From positions 414,558 through 478,557 of the forward strand of contig JAKFGP010000008.1 of NCBI GenBank assembly GCA_021502835.1: 64,000 nt of DNA, given 5' to 3'. The DNA is from Streptomyces thinghirensis (GTDB lineage: Bacteria > Actinomycetota > Actinomycetia > Streptomycetales > Streptomycetaceae). The stretch's first letter is position 1. Every line of letters begins with the position of its first letter. Under the pieces are notes generated by a model that worked only from the letters and a program-made list of their open reading frames with translations, was not told where the DNA came from and made no database searches. Shown here in pieces: positions 1-7,745 of this stretch. Both the position numbers and the translations under genes were made by a program.

Positions 1-228
1 GCCGGTGCGGGCGACGACCTGCTCGTACTGGGCGTCGTCGGGGACGGCGGCCCGCTGGGCGTCGCGCACCTCGTCGACGCGGTTCTCCAGCTGGGAGACG
101 GTGATCCGCTGGTCGCCGACGACGGCCGCCGCTCCCGGATGCGCGTCGTTGCCGCAGGCGGTGAGCAGGGGCGCCGCTGCGGCGATCGCGGCGGTGAACA
201 GGAGCGCGGTGCGACGGCGGCGGTGCAA
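1..228 (-). CDS. SurA N-terminal-domain lipoprotein, partial (3' end outside window)
   Basis: Only the first 76 codons are present, because the gene runs off the left edge. The product starts with an Arg-rich n-region and a hydrophobic stretch ending in a lipobox (LLTAC, Cys near residue 25), so it is an exported lipoprotein. The sequence after the Cys (AAAVVGDQRITVSQLENRV) is the usual opening of SurA-type peptidyl-prolyl isomerase/chaperone proteins, which assist folding of exported proteins. The TTG start at 228 was chosen because GGGAGG sits 5-6 bases upstream on the minus strand and no other start codon fits. Streptomyces carry a SurA-like lipoprotein near mfd, which agrees with the position. 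Whether a PPIase domain follows cannot be seen here. Confidence 0.8.
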   Translation of the reverse strand, partial: MHRRRRTALLFTAAIAAAAPLLTACGNDAHPGAAAVVGDQRITVSQLENRVDEVRDAQRAAVPDDAQYEQVVARTG

Positions 229-426
229 GGAAACCTCCCGTTGGAGATTGCAATAGACAGGTGCGGCGCCCAGCGCCTCCACCAGGGGTGGTGGTCGGGC
301 GACGGGCGGGCGCACAAAGTCTTGCGATGATCGATGGTAGGCAGTGGCCCGGCTCTGGCCAACCCATTCGACCAACGATTCACCAGGACTTCGGGCACCG
401 CCGCGCCCTGGCCGGGGTGGTGGCCG

Positions 427-1959
427 TCAGCCGCGTACCTGGCCGAGCCACTGGAGGGTGCGCCGGATCTCGGCCGCGAGCGGGTGGCCGGGGCCGTGCA
501 GGCGCTCCACGTCGTGCAGCAGCCGGGCCAGCGTCTCGTGGGCGGCGGCGCGGTCGCCGAGGGCGAGGAGCAGGTGGCCGATGCGGCGGCGGACGTCGTG
601 GGCGAGGTCGGGGTCGCCGGCGACGTACTGGTTCTCGTAGTACGGCAGCAGCGCGCGGTACTCGGTGAGGGCGGCCGCCGGTTCGCCGAGCTGTTCCAGG
701 CACTGGGCGGCGTCGTAGCGGTGGCGCAGGGACTGCGGGTCGGCCTGGCCCGCCTCGGCGGCGCGTTCGTCGGCGAGGCGGCGCAGCTCGGGCAGGGCGC
801 GCCGGTACTGGCCGTCGTCCATGAGGGTGGCGGCGTACTGCTTGCGCAGGGTGCGGACGACCGGGGAGCGTTCGCCGTGCTGTTCGGCGGCGGCGGGCAG
901 GATCGCGCCGAGGATGTCGACGGCCTGGGTGATGCGGCCCTCGCCGAGGAGGCGCTTGACGTCGTCGACGGCGCGGGCGACGTCCGGCTTCTCGGCCTCG
1001 GCGGCGGGCGTCACGGGGGCCGGCTGGGGCGCGGGGGTGCGTGCGCGGTCGGGCCAGGGGGCGTGCGGGCGCACGAAGGGGCGGGTGGGGTCGAGGGGCC
1101 CGCCGGTGGGCATGCCGCGCGCGGGCAGCAGCAGCGCCAGGTGTTCGTAGACCTCCTGGGCGGAGGCGGGCCGGTGCTGCGGGTCCTTGGCGAGCAGGCG
1201 CAGGACCAGGGCTTCGAGCGCCTCGGGGACCTCGGGGCGGATGCGGCGCACGGGCAGCGGCGGTTCGTACAGGTGCCGGTGGAGGACGCCGAGGGCGGTG
1301 GAGCCGGCGAACGGGACGTCGCCGCTGAGCAGTTCGTGCAGGAGTACGCCGAGTGCGTACAGGTCGGTGTACGGGCCGACCGCGCCGCCCATCGCCTGCT
1401 CCGGCGCCATGTAGGCGGGCGAGCCTATGGGGGTGCCGGTGTGGGTGAGGCGGGTGGTGTCGGCGTCCATGACGGAGGCGACGCCGAGGTCGAGGACGGT
1501 GACGGTGCCGTCCTGCTTGACCATCACGTTGCGCGGCTTGAGGTCGCGGTGGACGATCGGCACGGCGTGCACGGCGCTCAGTACGGCGCACAGCTGGGCC
1601 GCTACCGCGACCGCCCACTGCCAGGGGTACGGGTCGTGTTCGGCGAGGTGGTCGGAGAGGTCGGCGCCGTCGACGTACTGCATGACGAGGAACAGCTCCT
1701 CGCCCTCGCTGCCCGCGTCGTGCACGGTGACGAGGCCGGGGTGGTCGACCTGTGCGGTCACCCGGCACTCGCGCACGAACCGGCGGCGCAGTTCGTCGGC
1801 CTCCTGGCCGGCCACCTTGTCGGGGCGCAGCAGCTTCACGGCCACGCGCCGGTCGAGCCGCCGGTCGTACGCCGTCCAGACCTGGCCCATGCCGCCCTGG
1901 CCGATGAGGGTGGACAGCTCGTACCGGTCGGCGACGACACGTCCTGTCGCCACGGTCAC
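427..1959 (-). CDS. Serine/threonine protein kinase with C-terminal TPR-like region
   Basis: This is a Hanks-type (eukaryotic-like) Ser/Thr kinase of about 510 residues with an uninterrupted frame. Visible motifs are the glycine loop GQGGMG (20-25), the invariant Lys in VAVKLL (Lys42), the catalytic loop HRDLKPRN (Asp139), DLG in place of DFG (Asp157), which is frequent in actinobacterial kinases, and the substrate segment GSPAYMAPEQ. After a Pro-rich stretch near residues 310-330, the C-terminal third is alpha-helical with repeated LLxxLGxxxAAxxxY patterns like TPR repeats. No transmembrane helix or PASTA domain is present, so it is probably cytosolic. The GTG start at 1959 overlaps the end of the upstream membrane protein gene by four bases, implying coupled translation and perhaps membrane recruitment by that partner (inference). 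Substrates are unknown. Confidence 0.9.
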   Translation of the reverse strand: MTVATGRVVADRYELSTLIGQGGMGQVWTAYDRRLDRRVAVKLLRPDKVAGQEADELRRRFVRECRVTAQVDHPGLVTVHDAGSEGEELFLVMQYVDGADLSDHLAEHDPYPWQWAVAVAAQLCAVLSAVHAVPIVHRDLKPRNVMVKQDGTVTVLDLGVASVMDADTTRLTHTGTPIGSPAYMAPEQAMGGAVGPYTDLYALGVLLHELLSGDVPFAGSTALGVLHRHLYEPPLPVRRIRPEVPEALEALVLRLLAKDPQHRPASAQEVYEHLALLLPARGMPTGGPLDPTRPFVRPHAPWPDRARTPAPQPAPVTPAAEAEKPDVARAVDDVKRLLGEGRITQAVDILGAILPAAAEQHGERSPVVRTLRKQYAATLMDDGQYRRALPELRRLADERAAEAGQADPQSLRHRYDAAQCLEQLGEPAAALTEYRALLPYYENQYVAGDPDLAHDVRRRIGHLLLALGDRAAAHETLARLLHDVERLHGPGHPLAAEIRRTLQWLGQVRG

Positions 1960-2629
1960 CGTCCGCCCTCGTGGTTGCCGTTGCCGGTGCCGTTGCCGTC
2001 GTGCTTGCGCAGGTAGTCGCTGAGTTCGTCGAGCTCGGCACGGACCTGGTCGATGCGGGCGGGGGCGGGGTGCTGGGGCGGCGGGGTGGGCGCGGGGCCC
2101 TGGGGCACGGGCGTCCGGGTCACCGGGGCCGTGGAGGCCGGGGCTTGCGGTATCGGCGCCTGGAAGCCGGGGTGCGGGGGCTGCGGGGCCGGGGTGTGCG
2201 GGGGCTGCGGTACGAGCGTGGGCGCGTACGGTCCGCGCGGGTGCGTCCGGCCGTAGTGCGCGGCGGGGGCTTGCGGCGGCGCGTAGCCGGTGAACTGCCG
2301 CGGTGCGGCGTGCAGGCGTATGTCCACCACCAGGAAGTAGGCGCTGGCCGCCGCCCCGATCAGTATGAGCGCGGCCATGGCGACGTCCGTCCGGCGGTCG
2401 CCCTCCGGCAGTGAACCGACCACGGCGAGGCAGCCGATGGACGCCGGCAGGCTCAGCCAGGCCACGGCCCAGTCGAGCCCCCGGCCGCGCAGTACGGCGA
2501 TCCGGAACAGCGGGACGCAGGCGAGCAGACCGCACGTCAGAAAGCCCGCGGCGGCAACAGCACGCGCAGGGTGATGACGGTGGCCGCCCCGCGGGAGGGC
2601 GGCGGCCCGGCGGCGCTGTTGCCGTACAT
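1956..2629 (-). CDS. Membrane protein with Pro-rich tail, coupled to the kinase gene
   Basis: The reconstructed product is about 224 residues. It begins MYGNSAAGPPPSRG, crosses several hydrophobic segments (two or three transmembrane helices up to VAMAALILIGAAASAYFLV), and ends in a long Pro/Ala-rich cytosolic tail with an amphipathic segment (RIDQVRAELDELSDYLRKHD). One frameshift near 2550, in a GC-rich run, divides the first helix from the rest. The ATG at 2629 was taken because the peptide before the shift reads naturally from it. The stop overlaps the GTG of the Ser/Thr kinase in a GTGA arrangement, so the two proteins are made together. The Pro-rich tail and terminal helix could bind the kinase or be its substrate (inference). 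I do not recognise a named family. Confidence 0.7.
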
Positions 2630-2756
2630 GACTGCTCCTGGACGATGATGCCGACGTGCCGAACGGGCCGTTCGGCGTGAAAGTCCGAGCGTATAGGCCG
2701 GGGCCGACAGTGGTCCCCGGTTGTACCGAACCGTTGCCGTACCGATCACCACCAGG

Positions 2757-4988
2757 TCATCGACCGGGTGCCACCGTGCCGTCCGTGAGCCCGTCGTACA
2801 TCCCGCGTACGAGCTGTTCGCCGAGGCGGCCCGCGAGCCTGAGCGCCCGTTCGAACTCGTCGAGGGCGCGGAAGCGGGCGCCGTAGCGGTGCTGGGCGTC
2901 GAGCGGGAGCCGGGGGAGCTGGAGGCGGCGGACGTCGAGGCGGGTGGCGGTGGAGGCGTAGCTGCTGGCCTGCCGGTTGTTGGCGGTGCCGCGCAGGAAC
3001 CCGGCGAGGAACCAGGGGTCGAGGGCGGTGGGGTCGGGGCGCAGGAGGACGAGGCTGCGCCCCAGGGCGGCCCCCGCGGTGGCGTCGTCGATCACGCGCG
3101 CGACAGAACCGCCGCCGAGTACTGGGACGACGACGTCGCCCGGTTCGGTCAGTACGGCTTCCTCCTCGCTCTCGGGGAGGGTGCCGGAGGGGCCGGTGCC
3201 GGCGAGTACGTCGTGGTCGGTGAGTACCGGCACGCGCGCGTGGCCGCCGTTTCCGCCGGTGCGCAGTACCAGGGCGCCGCCGCGGGCGAGTTCGCCGACC
3301 GCGGTGAGCGGCCAGCGGGGCGCGGGGTGCGTGGTGTCGGCGGCCTCGGGGGTGAGGTCGGCGGTCAGGCGCAGGGTCCGGTCGAGGCGCTCGCGTACGT
3401 CCGTGAGCCGCCCGGCGCCGTCGGCGAGCGCGGGCGGCGGCAGGTGCCGGGCGGGGGCGAGGTCGACGTCGTCGTCGAGGAGTTCGATGACGGGCAGGGA
3501 GCGGGCCAGGCCCGGCCGGTCGTCGAGGCGGCCGACGCGGTCGAAGCCCCGCCAGGCGTCGAGCACGGCGTCCCGCACCGCCCGCCAGTCCGGTCCACCG
3601 CGTCCCTCGCCGGCGAACTGCCCCACGTCGGCGAGCAGCACCTCGGGCTGCGCGGGCGCCTTCTCGGGCCGGCGCAGCACCCACAGGTGGAGCGGGATGT
3701 TGTACGGCGGTGCCGCGCCGACGGGCAGCGCGACCACGGCCCGAAGGGCGCCCCGGCGCAGCAGGTCGGCGCGGATGCGGCGGCCGGAGCGGCGGGAGGC
3801 GGCGGCGGGCGGCATGAGGAGTACGGCCGTGCCGCCGTCCCGCAGGCGGGCGAGCGCGTGCTGCACCCAGGCCAGCTCGGACTCGGTGCGGGCCGGGAAG
3901 CCGTACTCCCAGCGGGCGTCGTAGGCGAGTTCGTCGTGTCCCCAGTTGCGTTCGTTGAACGGCGGGTGGCACAGGACGGCGTCGGCGCGCAGCTCGGGGA
4001 AGGCGTCGGCGCGCAGGGTGTCGCCGGCGGCGGCACGAACGCCGGCCCGGGTGTGCAGGGCGAGCCGGAGTCCGGTGAGCGCGGCGAGGTCGGGGGCGCC
4101 GTCCTGCGCGTACAGCCGCTGGTCGGCCTGCTCGGGGGCGGGGGGCGGGGCCGTCCGGCGCGGCGGCGCGCAGGAGGGCGCCGGTGCCGCAGGCGGGGTC
4201 GAGGACGGTGCGGGCGGGGGCCGGCGAGGTCCGCCATGAGGCCGGCCAGGTCGGCGGGGGTGAGCGTGTACTGGCGGAGGTTGGCGTCCAGGTGCCGGCC
4301 GAGCAGGAACTCGAAGGTCTGCCGGGCCCCCAGCTCGGCGGCCAGTTCGGCGGTGCCAGCGGAGGAGGGGGCCGAGGGGAGGACGGCGGAGGCGGTGGGG
4401 ATGCTGAGGGCGGGGGTGTGGGCGGCGGGCGGGGTGAGGGGCCTGTCGTCGGGGTGTGGGGGTGGCCGTCGGGTTGGGCGGGGCGGTCGTCGGAGTACGG
4501 GGTGCGGTCGTCGGCGTGAGCGGGGCGGCCGTCGGGGTGTGAACCGTCGGTGGCGTGTTCACAGACTCCGGAGCCTTCACGCGACCGTCCGGGTGGACGA
4601 AACGCGGTGTCAGCACCTGGTTCAGCGCCTCCGGCAGCATCGCGGCGAGCCGTTCGTCGGAGCCGGCGCTCACCTCCAGCCAGAGCGTGGGGCGGTCGTG
4701 GATCAGCAGCAGGACGCAGCCGGCGTGCGTGAGCGCGGCGACCGGACCCTCGGGATGGCCGACGAGCTGCTGCCAGACCCGTTCCCGCAGGGGGGACCTC
4801 GGCGAGCTTGCTGTGCTCGCGCAGCCACCCCTCGACCTCGGCGAGGGCGAAGGAGGGGCTGGTCTCGGTGCCCCCGACCGGCTTGGGAAGTCGGCGTGCC
4901 GACGGCGCCAGTTGCTCACGGCGGCCCGGCCGACGCCGGCGAGCCTCGCGATCCCGGCGGCGGTCACTTCTGTCGCGTTGTCCTGCAC
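2757..4988 (-). CDS. N6-adenine DNA methylase-like protein (HsdM fold) with N-terminal HTH
   Basis: The product is about 740 residues. An N-terminal helix-turn-helix-like segment (EVTAAGIARLAGVGRAAVSN) is followed by a Thr/Pro-rich linker and then a type I HsdM-like methylase. Motif I (VLDPACGTGALL, SAM binding) is recovered only by shifting frame near 4200-4240. Motif IV reads CHPPFNERNWG where the family has (N/D)PPF. The C-terminal part resembles a target-recognition region (RYGARFRALDEFERALRLAGRLGEQL). Frameshifts lie near 4885 and 4800 (compensating, in C runs), 4400-4450 and 4200-4240. GTG at 4988 was chosen because GGGGGAG lies eight bases upstream; GTG 4994 is the alternative. No HsdS or HsdR gene is adjacent, so it is a stand-alone protein that may act in DNA binding or regulation and not in restriction (inference). 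Confidence 0.75.
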   Translation of the reverse strand: MQDNATEVTAAGIARLAGVGRAAVSNWRRRHADFPSRSGAPRPAPPSPSPRSRGGCASTASSPRSPLRERVWQQLVGHPEGPVAALTHAGCVLLLIHDRPTLWLEVSAGSDERLAAMLPEALNQVLTPRFVHPDGRVKAPESVNTPPTVHTPTAAPLTPTTAPRTPTTAPPNPTATPTPRRQAPHPARRPHPRPQHPHRLRRPPLGPLLRWHRRTGRRAGGPADLRVPARPAPGRQPPPVHAHPRRPGRPHGGPRRPPPAPSSTPPAAPAPSCAPPRRTAPPPAPEQADQRLYAQDGAPDLAALTGLRLALHTRAGVRAAAGDTLRADAFPELRADAVLCHPPFNERNWGHDELAYDARWEYGFPARTESELAWVQHALARLRDGGTAVLLMPPAAASRRSGRRIRADLLRRGALRAVVALPVGAAPPYNIPLHLWVLRRPEKAPAQPEVLLADVGQFAGEGRGGPDWRAVRDAVLDAWRGFDRVGRLDDRPGLARSLPVIELLDDDVDLAPARHLPPPALADGAGRLTDVRERLDRTLRLTADLTPEAADTTHPAPRWPLTAVGELARGGALVLRTGGNGGHARVPVLTDHDVLAGTGPSGTLPESEEEAVLTEPGDVVVPVLGGGSVARVIDDATAGAALGRSLVLLRPDPTALDPWFLAGFLRGTANNRQASSYASTATRLDVRRLQLPRLPLDAQHRYGARFRALDEFERALRLAGRLGEQLVRGMYDGLTDGTVAPGR

Positions 4989-5040
4989 CCGCACGGCTCC
5001 CCCTCGTCCCTGTGTGACGGCGAGCATACCGACGTACGCA

Positions 5041-5118
5041 CGGTCAGACCGATTCACGCTCGTGTACACACTGACCCTCGTGAACTTGGTTGACTCGGTT
5101 CACACAGTCTGGTCTCAT
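5041..5118. promoter_or_regulatory. Divergent promoter region with several short inverted repeats
   Basis: Between the methylase-like gene and the small protein gene at 5180 lie three palindromic elements: CGGTCAGACCG (5041-5051), GTGTACAC (5062-5069) and GTGAAC...GTTCAC (5080-5103). A plausible sigma-70-type promoter for the rightward gene is TTGACT at 5090-5095 with TCTCAT at 5113-5118 and a 17-base spacer. The GTGAAC/GTTCAC repeat overlaps the -35 element, the position expected for a repressor site. Confidence 0.45.
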
Positions 5119-5179
5119 TGACCTCGCGAACGAGCGGCCGCCGGATGTGGTGGTCGCCGCATTGGGAGGGGACACAGTC

Positions 5180-5676
5180 ATGGGTATGAAGACCAAGGTC
5201 GCGCTGGGCGCCGTGGTGGGTCTCGTCGTCATCGGCGCGGTGTCGGCGAACTCCGGTGACGGGGGCGGTGACGGCAAGAGCGACAGCCGGACCTCCGCCG
5301 GCGCGAACGAGAAGCCCGGCGACGCGAAGGCGGACGGCGGTTCCGACGCGAAGCCCGCCGAGGACAAGGCCGCCGAGGACAAGGCCGTGGAGAAGGCCTC
5401 CCAGGCCGATCAGTTCAAGGCGTTCGTGCGGAAGAACGGAACGGCCGCGGAGAAGGACGCCGTCTCCACGTCACCAAGGTGCAGGGCGCCGAGGAGCAGA
5501 ACGACATCCTCGACGCGGCCGACGTCTACACCGACTTCACCGGCGGCATCATGGGCGAGGGCACCGGCCCCGCCAACCTCATCGCCTCCGCGTTCGCCGA
5601 CTGGAAGCAGAGCGAGAACGGCCTCGTCACCATCTACGACGCCGAGGGAGAGCTGCTCGGCAACGGCGAGTTCTGA
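5180..5676 (+). CDS. Small membrane-anchored extracytoplasmic protein, unknown function
   Basis: The reconstructed product is about 165 residues. It opens MGMKTKVALGAVVGLVVIGA, a single transmembrane anchor or uncleaved signal, followed by a charged Gly/Ser/Asp/Lys/Ala-rich linker of about 60 residues and a compact C-terminal domain (AADVYTDFTGGIMGEG ... LVTIYDAEGELLGNGEF). One frameshift near 5465 separates linker and domain. ATG 5180 follows GGGAGGGG at about nine bases. The Lys/Ala/Asp-rich linker is typical of Streptomyces surface proteins that span the wall. I do not recognise the C-terminal domain. It is transcribed away from the methylase-like gene from a shared control region. Confidence 0.7.
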
Positions 5677-5746
5677 CCACCCGAGCCCCCACCACAGGCG
5701 CCCGCGCCACCGGCATCCGTGCCACCGGCGCCCGTGCCCGGGTGAC

Positions 5747-6490
5747 TCACACCGGGTGCCGCATCCACACGTTCGGCTCGACGTACACCGCGTATCCGCG
5801 CTCCGGCTCGCAGCGCACGGGCACCAGGGCGCCGGGGACCTCGATATCCCCGGCGGTGTCGAAGGGCAGTCCCGTCCAGCGCCGCCACTCGTCCAGCGAG
5901 CCGGAGACGGTCATGGAGGCCGGAGCCACGGAGTCGAGGGTGGCGCCGGCCCGGGCGTGGACGCGCAGCCAGGGGTCGTGGGGCAGACCGTCGGGACGCA
6001 GCCGCCGGGCGTACTCCTCGATGGGGGCGTGCGGTTCGAGGTGCTTGGCGCTGGGGCGCACGGGGGCGACGACCTCGCGGAAGCCGCGGGCGCGGGCGTT
6101 GTCGCGCATGGCGGCGAGCATCCGGCCGGACAGGCCGAGCCCCTGGGCGTGCGGGGCGACGGTGACGGAGATGGCGCTGACGGTGTCGGCGCGGACACCG
6201 CGGCGCAGGTCGCCGAAGGCCCAGACGAGCACCTCGCCCCAGCCCCGCGCGGGCAGCGTGCCGCGTCCCTCGGTGTGCAGGGCGAACGGCACGCTGTGGG
6301 CGTGGGCGACGACCTCGCCGTGCTCGTCCTCGGCGAACTGCACGTACTCGGGCAGTTCGACGGCGATGCGCGGGTAGTGGGCGTTGCCCGACAGGTCCTC
6401 GACGGCGAACGCGGGCCAGCTGTCCGCCATTTCGCGGACCCGGTCCAGCATCTCCGGGCGCTCGGCGAGGCTCGATACCGTCAGCTTCAT
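5747..6490 (-). CDS. GNAT-family N-acetyltransferase
   Basis: The frame is intact at 247 residues. The central segment VTVAPHAQGLGLSGRMLAAM (about residues 108-127) matches the acetyl-CoA pyrophosphate-binding motif A of GNAT enzymes (QxxGxG/A), and the following GFREVVAPVRPS fits the second core strand. The protein is longer than a minimal GNAT, with extra N- and C-terminal segments (WRRWTGLPFD, VEPNVWMRHP) seen in a Streptomyces group of unknown substrate. It is monocistronic and converges on the small gene that ends at 5676. The acceptor substrate cannot be inferred. Confidence 0.85.
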   Translation of the reverse strand: MKLTVSSLAERPEMLDRVREMADSWPAFAVEDLSGNAHYPRIAVELPEYVQFAEDEHGEVVAHAHSVPFALHTEGRGTLPARGWGEVLVWAFGDLRRGVRADTVSAISVTVAPHAQGLGLSGRMLAAMRDNARARGFREVVAPVRPSAKHLEPHAPIEEYARRLRPDGLPHDPWLRVHARAGATLDSVAPASMTVSGSLDEWRRWTGLPFDTAGDIEVPGALVPVRCEPERGYAVYVEPNVWMRHPV

Positions 6491-6557
6491 GGGGTCACCG
6501 TAGCCAGGAGGCCCGACGGGCCGAAAGCGGATTTCGCCGGCGCTTCCCGGGCCCGTT

Positions 6558-7334
6558 TCAGCCGCCGCACTGCCGCAGCATCGCCTGCCGGTCCGGTGCG
6601 GTCACCGCCAGTTCGTACTTGACGGCGACCTGCGCGAAGCGGACGGCGTACGCGCACCGGATCGACTTGGCGGGCGGAAGCCAGGAGGCCGGCCCCGAAT
6701 CGCGCTTGGCGGAGTTGGCGCGGCCCTGGACGGGGAGCAGGTTGAGCGGGTCGTTCGCCAGCTGTTCGCGTTTGCTCTCCGCCCACCGCGAGGAGCCCAT
6801 CTGCCAGCTGTACGACAGCGGGACGACGTGGTCGATCTGGACCTCGCTCGCCTCTTGCTTGCGCCACTCGATGGTCGTGCCGGTGTACGGGTCGTCCAGC
6901 TTCATGGCGACGACCACGCAGTCGGAGCCGGAGCGGAAGCGCAGGTCCTGGCCGTCGCGTCGCAGTAGGTCGTTGCGCGTGTCGCAACCGTTCCGGGCGA
7001 GCGGCACGCCGTCGGCCGAGTCCATCCAGGCGTAGCCGAACTCGTCGCGGTCGTACCCCGTCCTGGGGCCGCGTCCCTTGGTCTTCAGGCCCTCGATGAG
7101 CCGCCGGGCCGTCGCCTCGTGGGGGCTGCCCGTGACCGGGGCGAGGCCGGGGTCGGTTCCGTCCGGGTTGCGCAGCGGGCTGACGGCCTGTCCCGCGGCC
7201 GGCGCCTCGGCACCGCCGCCCGGGGACGAGGTGCCGTCGCCCTCGCCCCCGAGGCCCTCGCATCCGGTGACCAGGGTCAGGGCGAGGACCGCGACCGCGG
7301 CCCAACCTGTACGGATCCTGCTGTGCCGCCTCAT
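6558..7334 (-). CDS. Exported HNH endonuclease-like lipoprotein (DUF1524/GmrSD C-terminal type)
   Basis: The product is about 258 residues in an intact frame. It starts MRRHSRIRTGWAAVAVLALT and has a lipobox LVTGC, so it should be anchored outside the membrane. The C-terminal domain carries the DUF1524/HNH signature: QIDHVVPLSYSW, then ANDPLNLL, then NSAKRDSGPASWLPP, with the paired His/Asp and the Asn expected for metal-dependent nuclease chemistry. CDTRNDLLRRD and a second Cys (SGSDC) may form a disulfide. ATG 7334 was chosen because GGGGAGGG lies just upstream and it directly precedes the signal peptide. Family knowledge supports secreted DNase or RNase activity, for nutrient scavenging or competition (inference). 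Confidence 0.85.
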   Translation of the reverse strand: MRRHSRIRTGWAAVAVLALTLVTGCEGLGGEGDGTSSPGGGAEAPAAGQAVSPLRNPDGTDPGLAPVTGSPHEATARRLIEGLKTKGRGPRTGYDRDEFGYAWMDSADGVPLARNGCDTRNDLLRRDGQDLRFRSGSDCVVVAMKLDDPYTGTTIEWRKQEASEVQIDHVVPLSYSWQMGSSRWAESKREQLANDPLNLLPVQGRANSAKRDSGPASWLPPAKSIRCAYAVRFAQVAVKYELAVTAPDRQAMLRQCGG

Positions 7335-7469
7335 GCGTGCCCTCCCCTTGCCGTTCGCCGGTATCACCGTAGCGACGCAGAGGTCCAGACCACAGTGGGC
7401 TTTATTGGGCATGTGGGGCATATCTGTCGTACGGTCGACAGTGAGTCACGCCTCGGAAGGAGCTCCTGC

Positions 7470-7664
7470 ATGGGCATCCTCGACAAGATGAAGAGCATGG
7501 CCGGCAAGGACAAGGACAGGTCAAGGAAGATGTCCGACGCCGCCGAGCAACAGGTCAACAAGAGGACCGGTGGCAAGCACGAGAAGCAGGTCGACGCCGC
7601 GCAGCAGCAGGCCGAGGGCAAACTCGGCTTCGGGCGCGAGCGGGGCGGCCCCGACCAGCAGTAG
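7470..7664 (+). CDS. Small Lys/Gln-rich antitoxin-like protein (MT0933/Rv0909 type)
   Basis: This 64-residue protein starts MGILDKMKSMAGKDKDR and continues with charged helical sequence (VNKRTGGKHEKQVDAAQQQ). It matches the small actinobacterial family annotated as MT0933-like antitoxins, whose toxin-neutralising role is inferred from the Rv0909/Rv0910 pair. AAGGAG lies 7-8 bases before ATG 7470. No toxin gene of the Rv0910 type is adjacent: the neighbours are the HNH lipoprotein and mfd. It may therefore be a stand-alone stress or nucleic-acid-associated protein. Its short reading frame is intact. Confidence 0.7.
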   Translation: MGILDKMKSMAGKDKDRSRKMSDAAEQQVNKRTGGKHEKQVDAAQQQAEGKLGFGRERGGPDQQ

Positions 7665-7689
7665 CGCGTTCCCGCACCTCGAACACATC

Positions 7690-7725
7690 GAAGCCGTCCA
7701 CGGGCCTGTCCCCGTGGACGGCTTC
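7690..7725. terminator. Bidirectional terminator hairpin between the small antitoxin-like gene and mfd
   Basis: A perfect 15-bp stem (GAAGCCGTCCACGGG pairing with CCCGTGGACGGCTTC) encloses a six-base loop. It lies between the convergent ends at 7664 and 7746 and should serve both genes. A short T-rich stretch (TTCTTC) follows on the plus strand. Confidence 0.85.
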
Positions 7726-7745
7726 TTCAACGGGCGAACGGGCGC

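Noticed and set aside
334..2016. Long plus-strand reading frame (about 560 codons) opposite the Ser/Thr kinase
   Set aside because: It is the antisense shadow of a GC-biased gene. The minus strand shows a complete kinase with all motifs, while the plus-strand product is Gly/Val/Arg-rich with no family features.
2721..5093. 790-codon plus-strand frame opposite the methylase-like gene
   Set aside because: Opposite-strand artefact of high GC. Methylase motifs lie on the minus strand.
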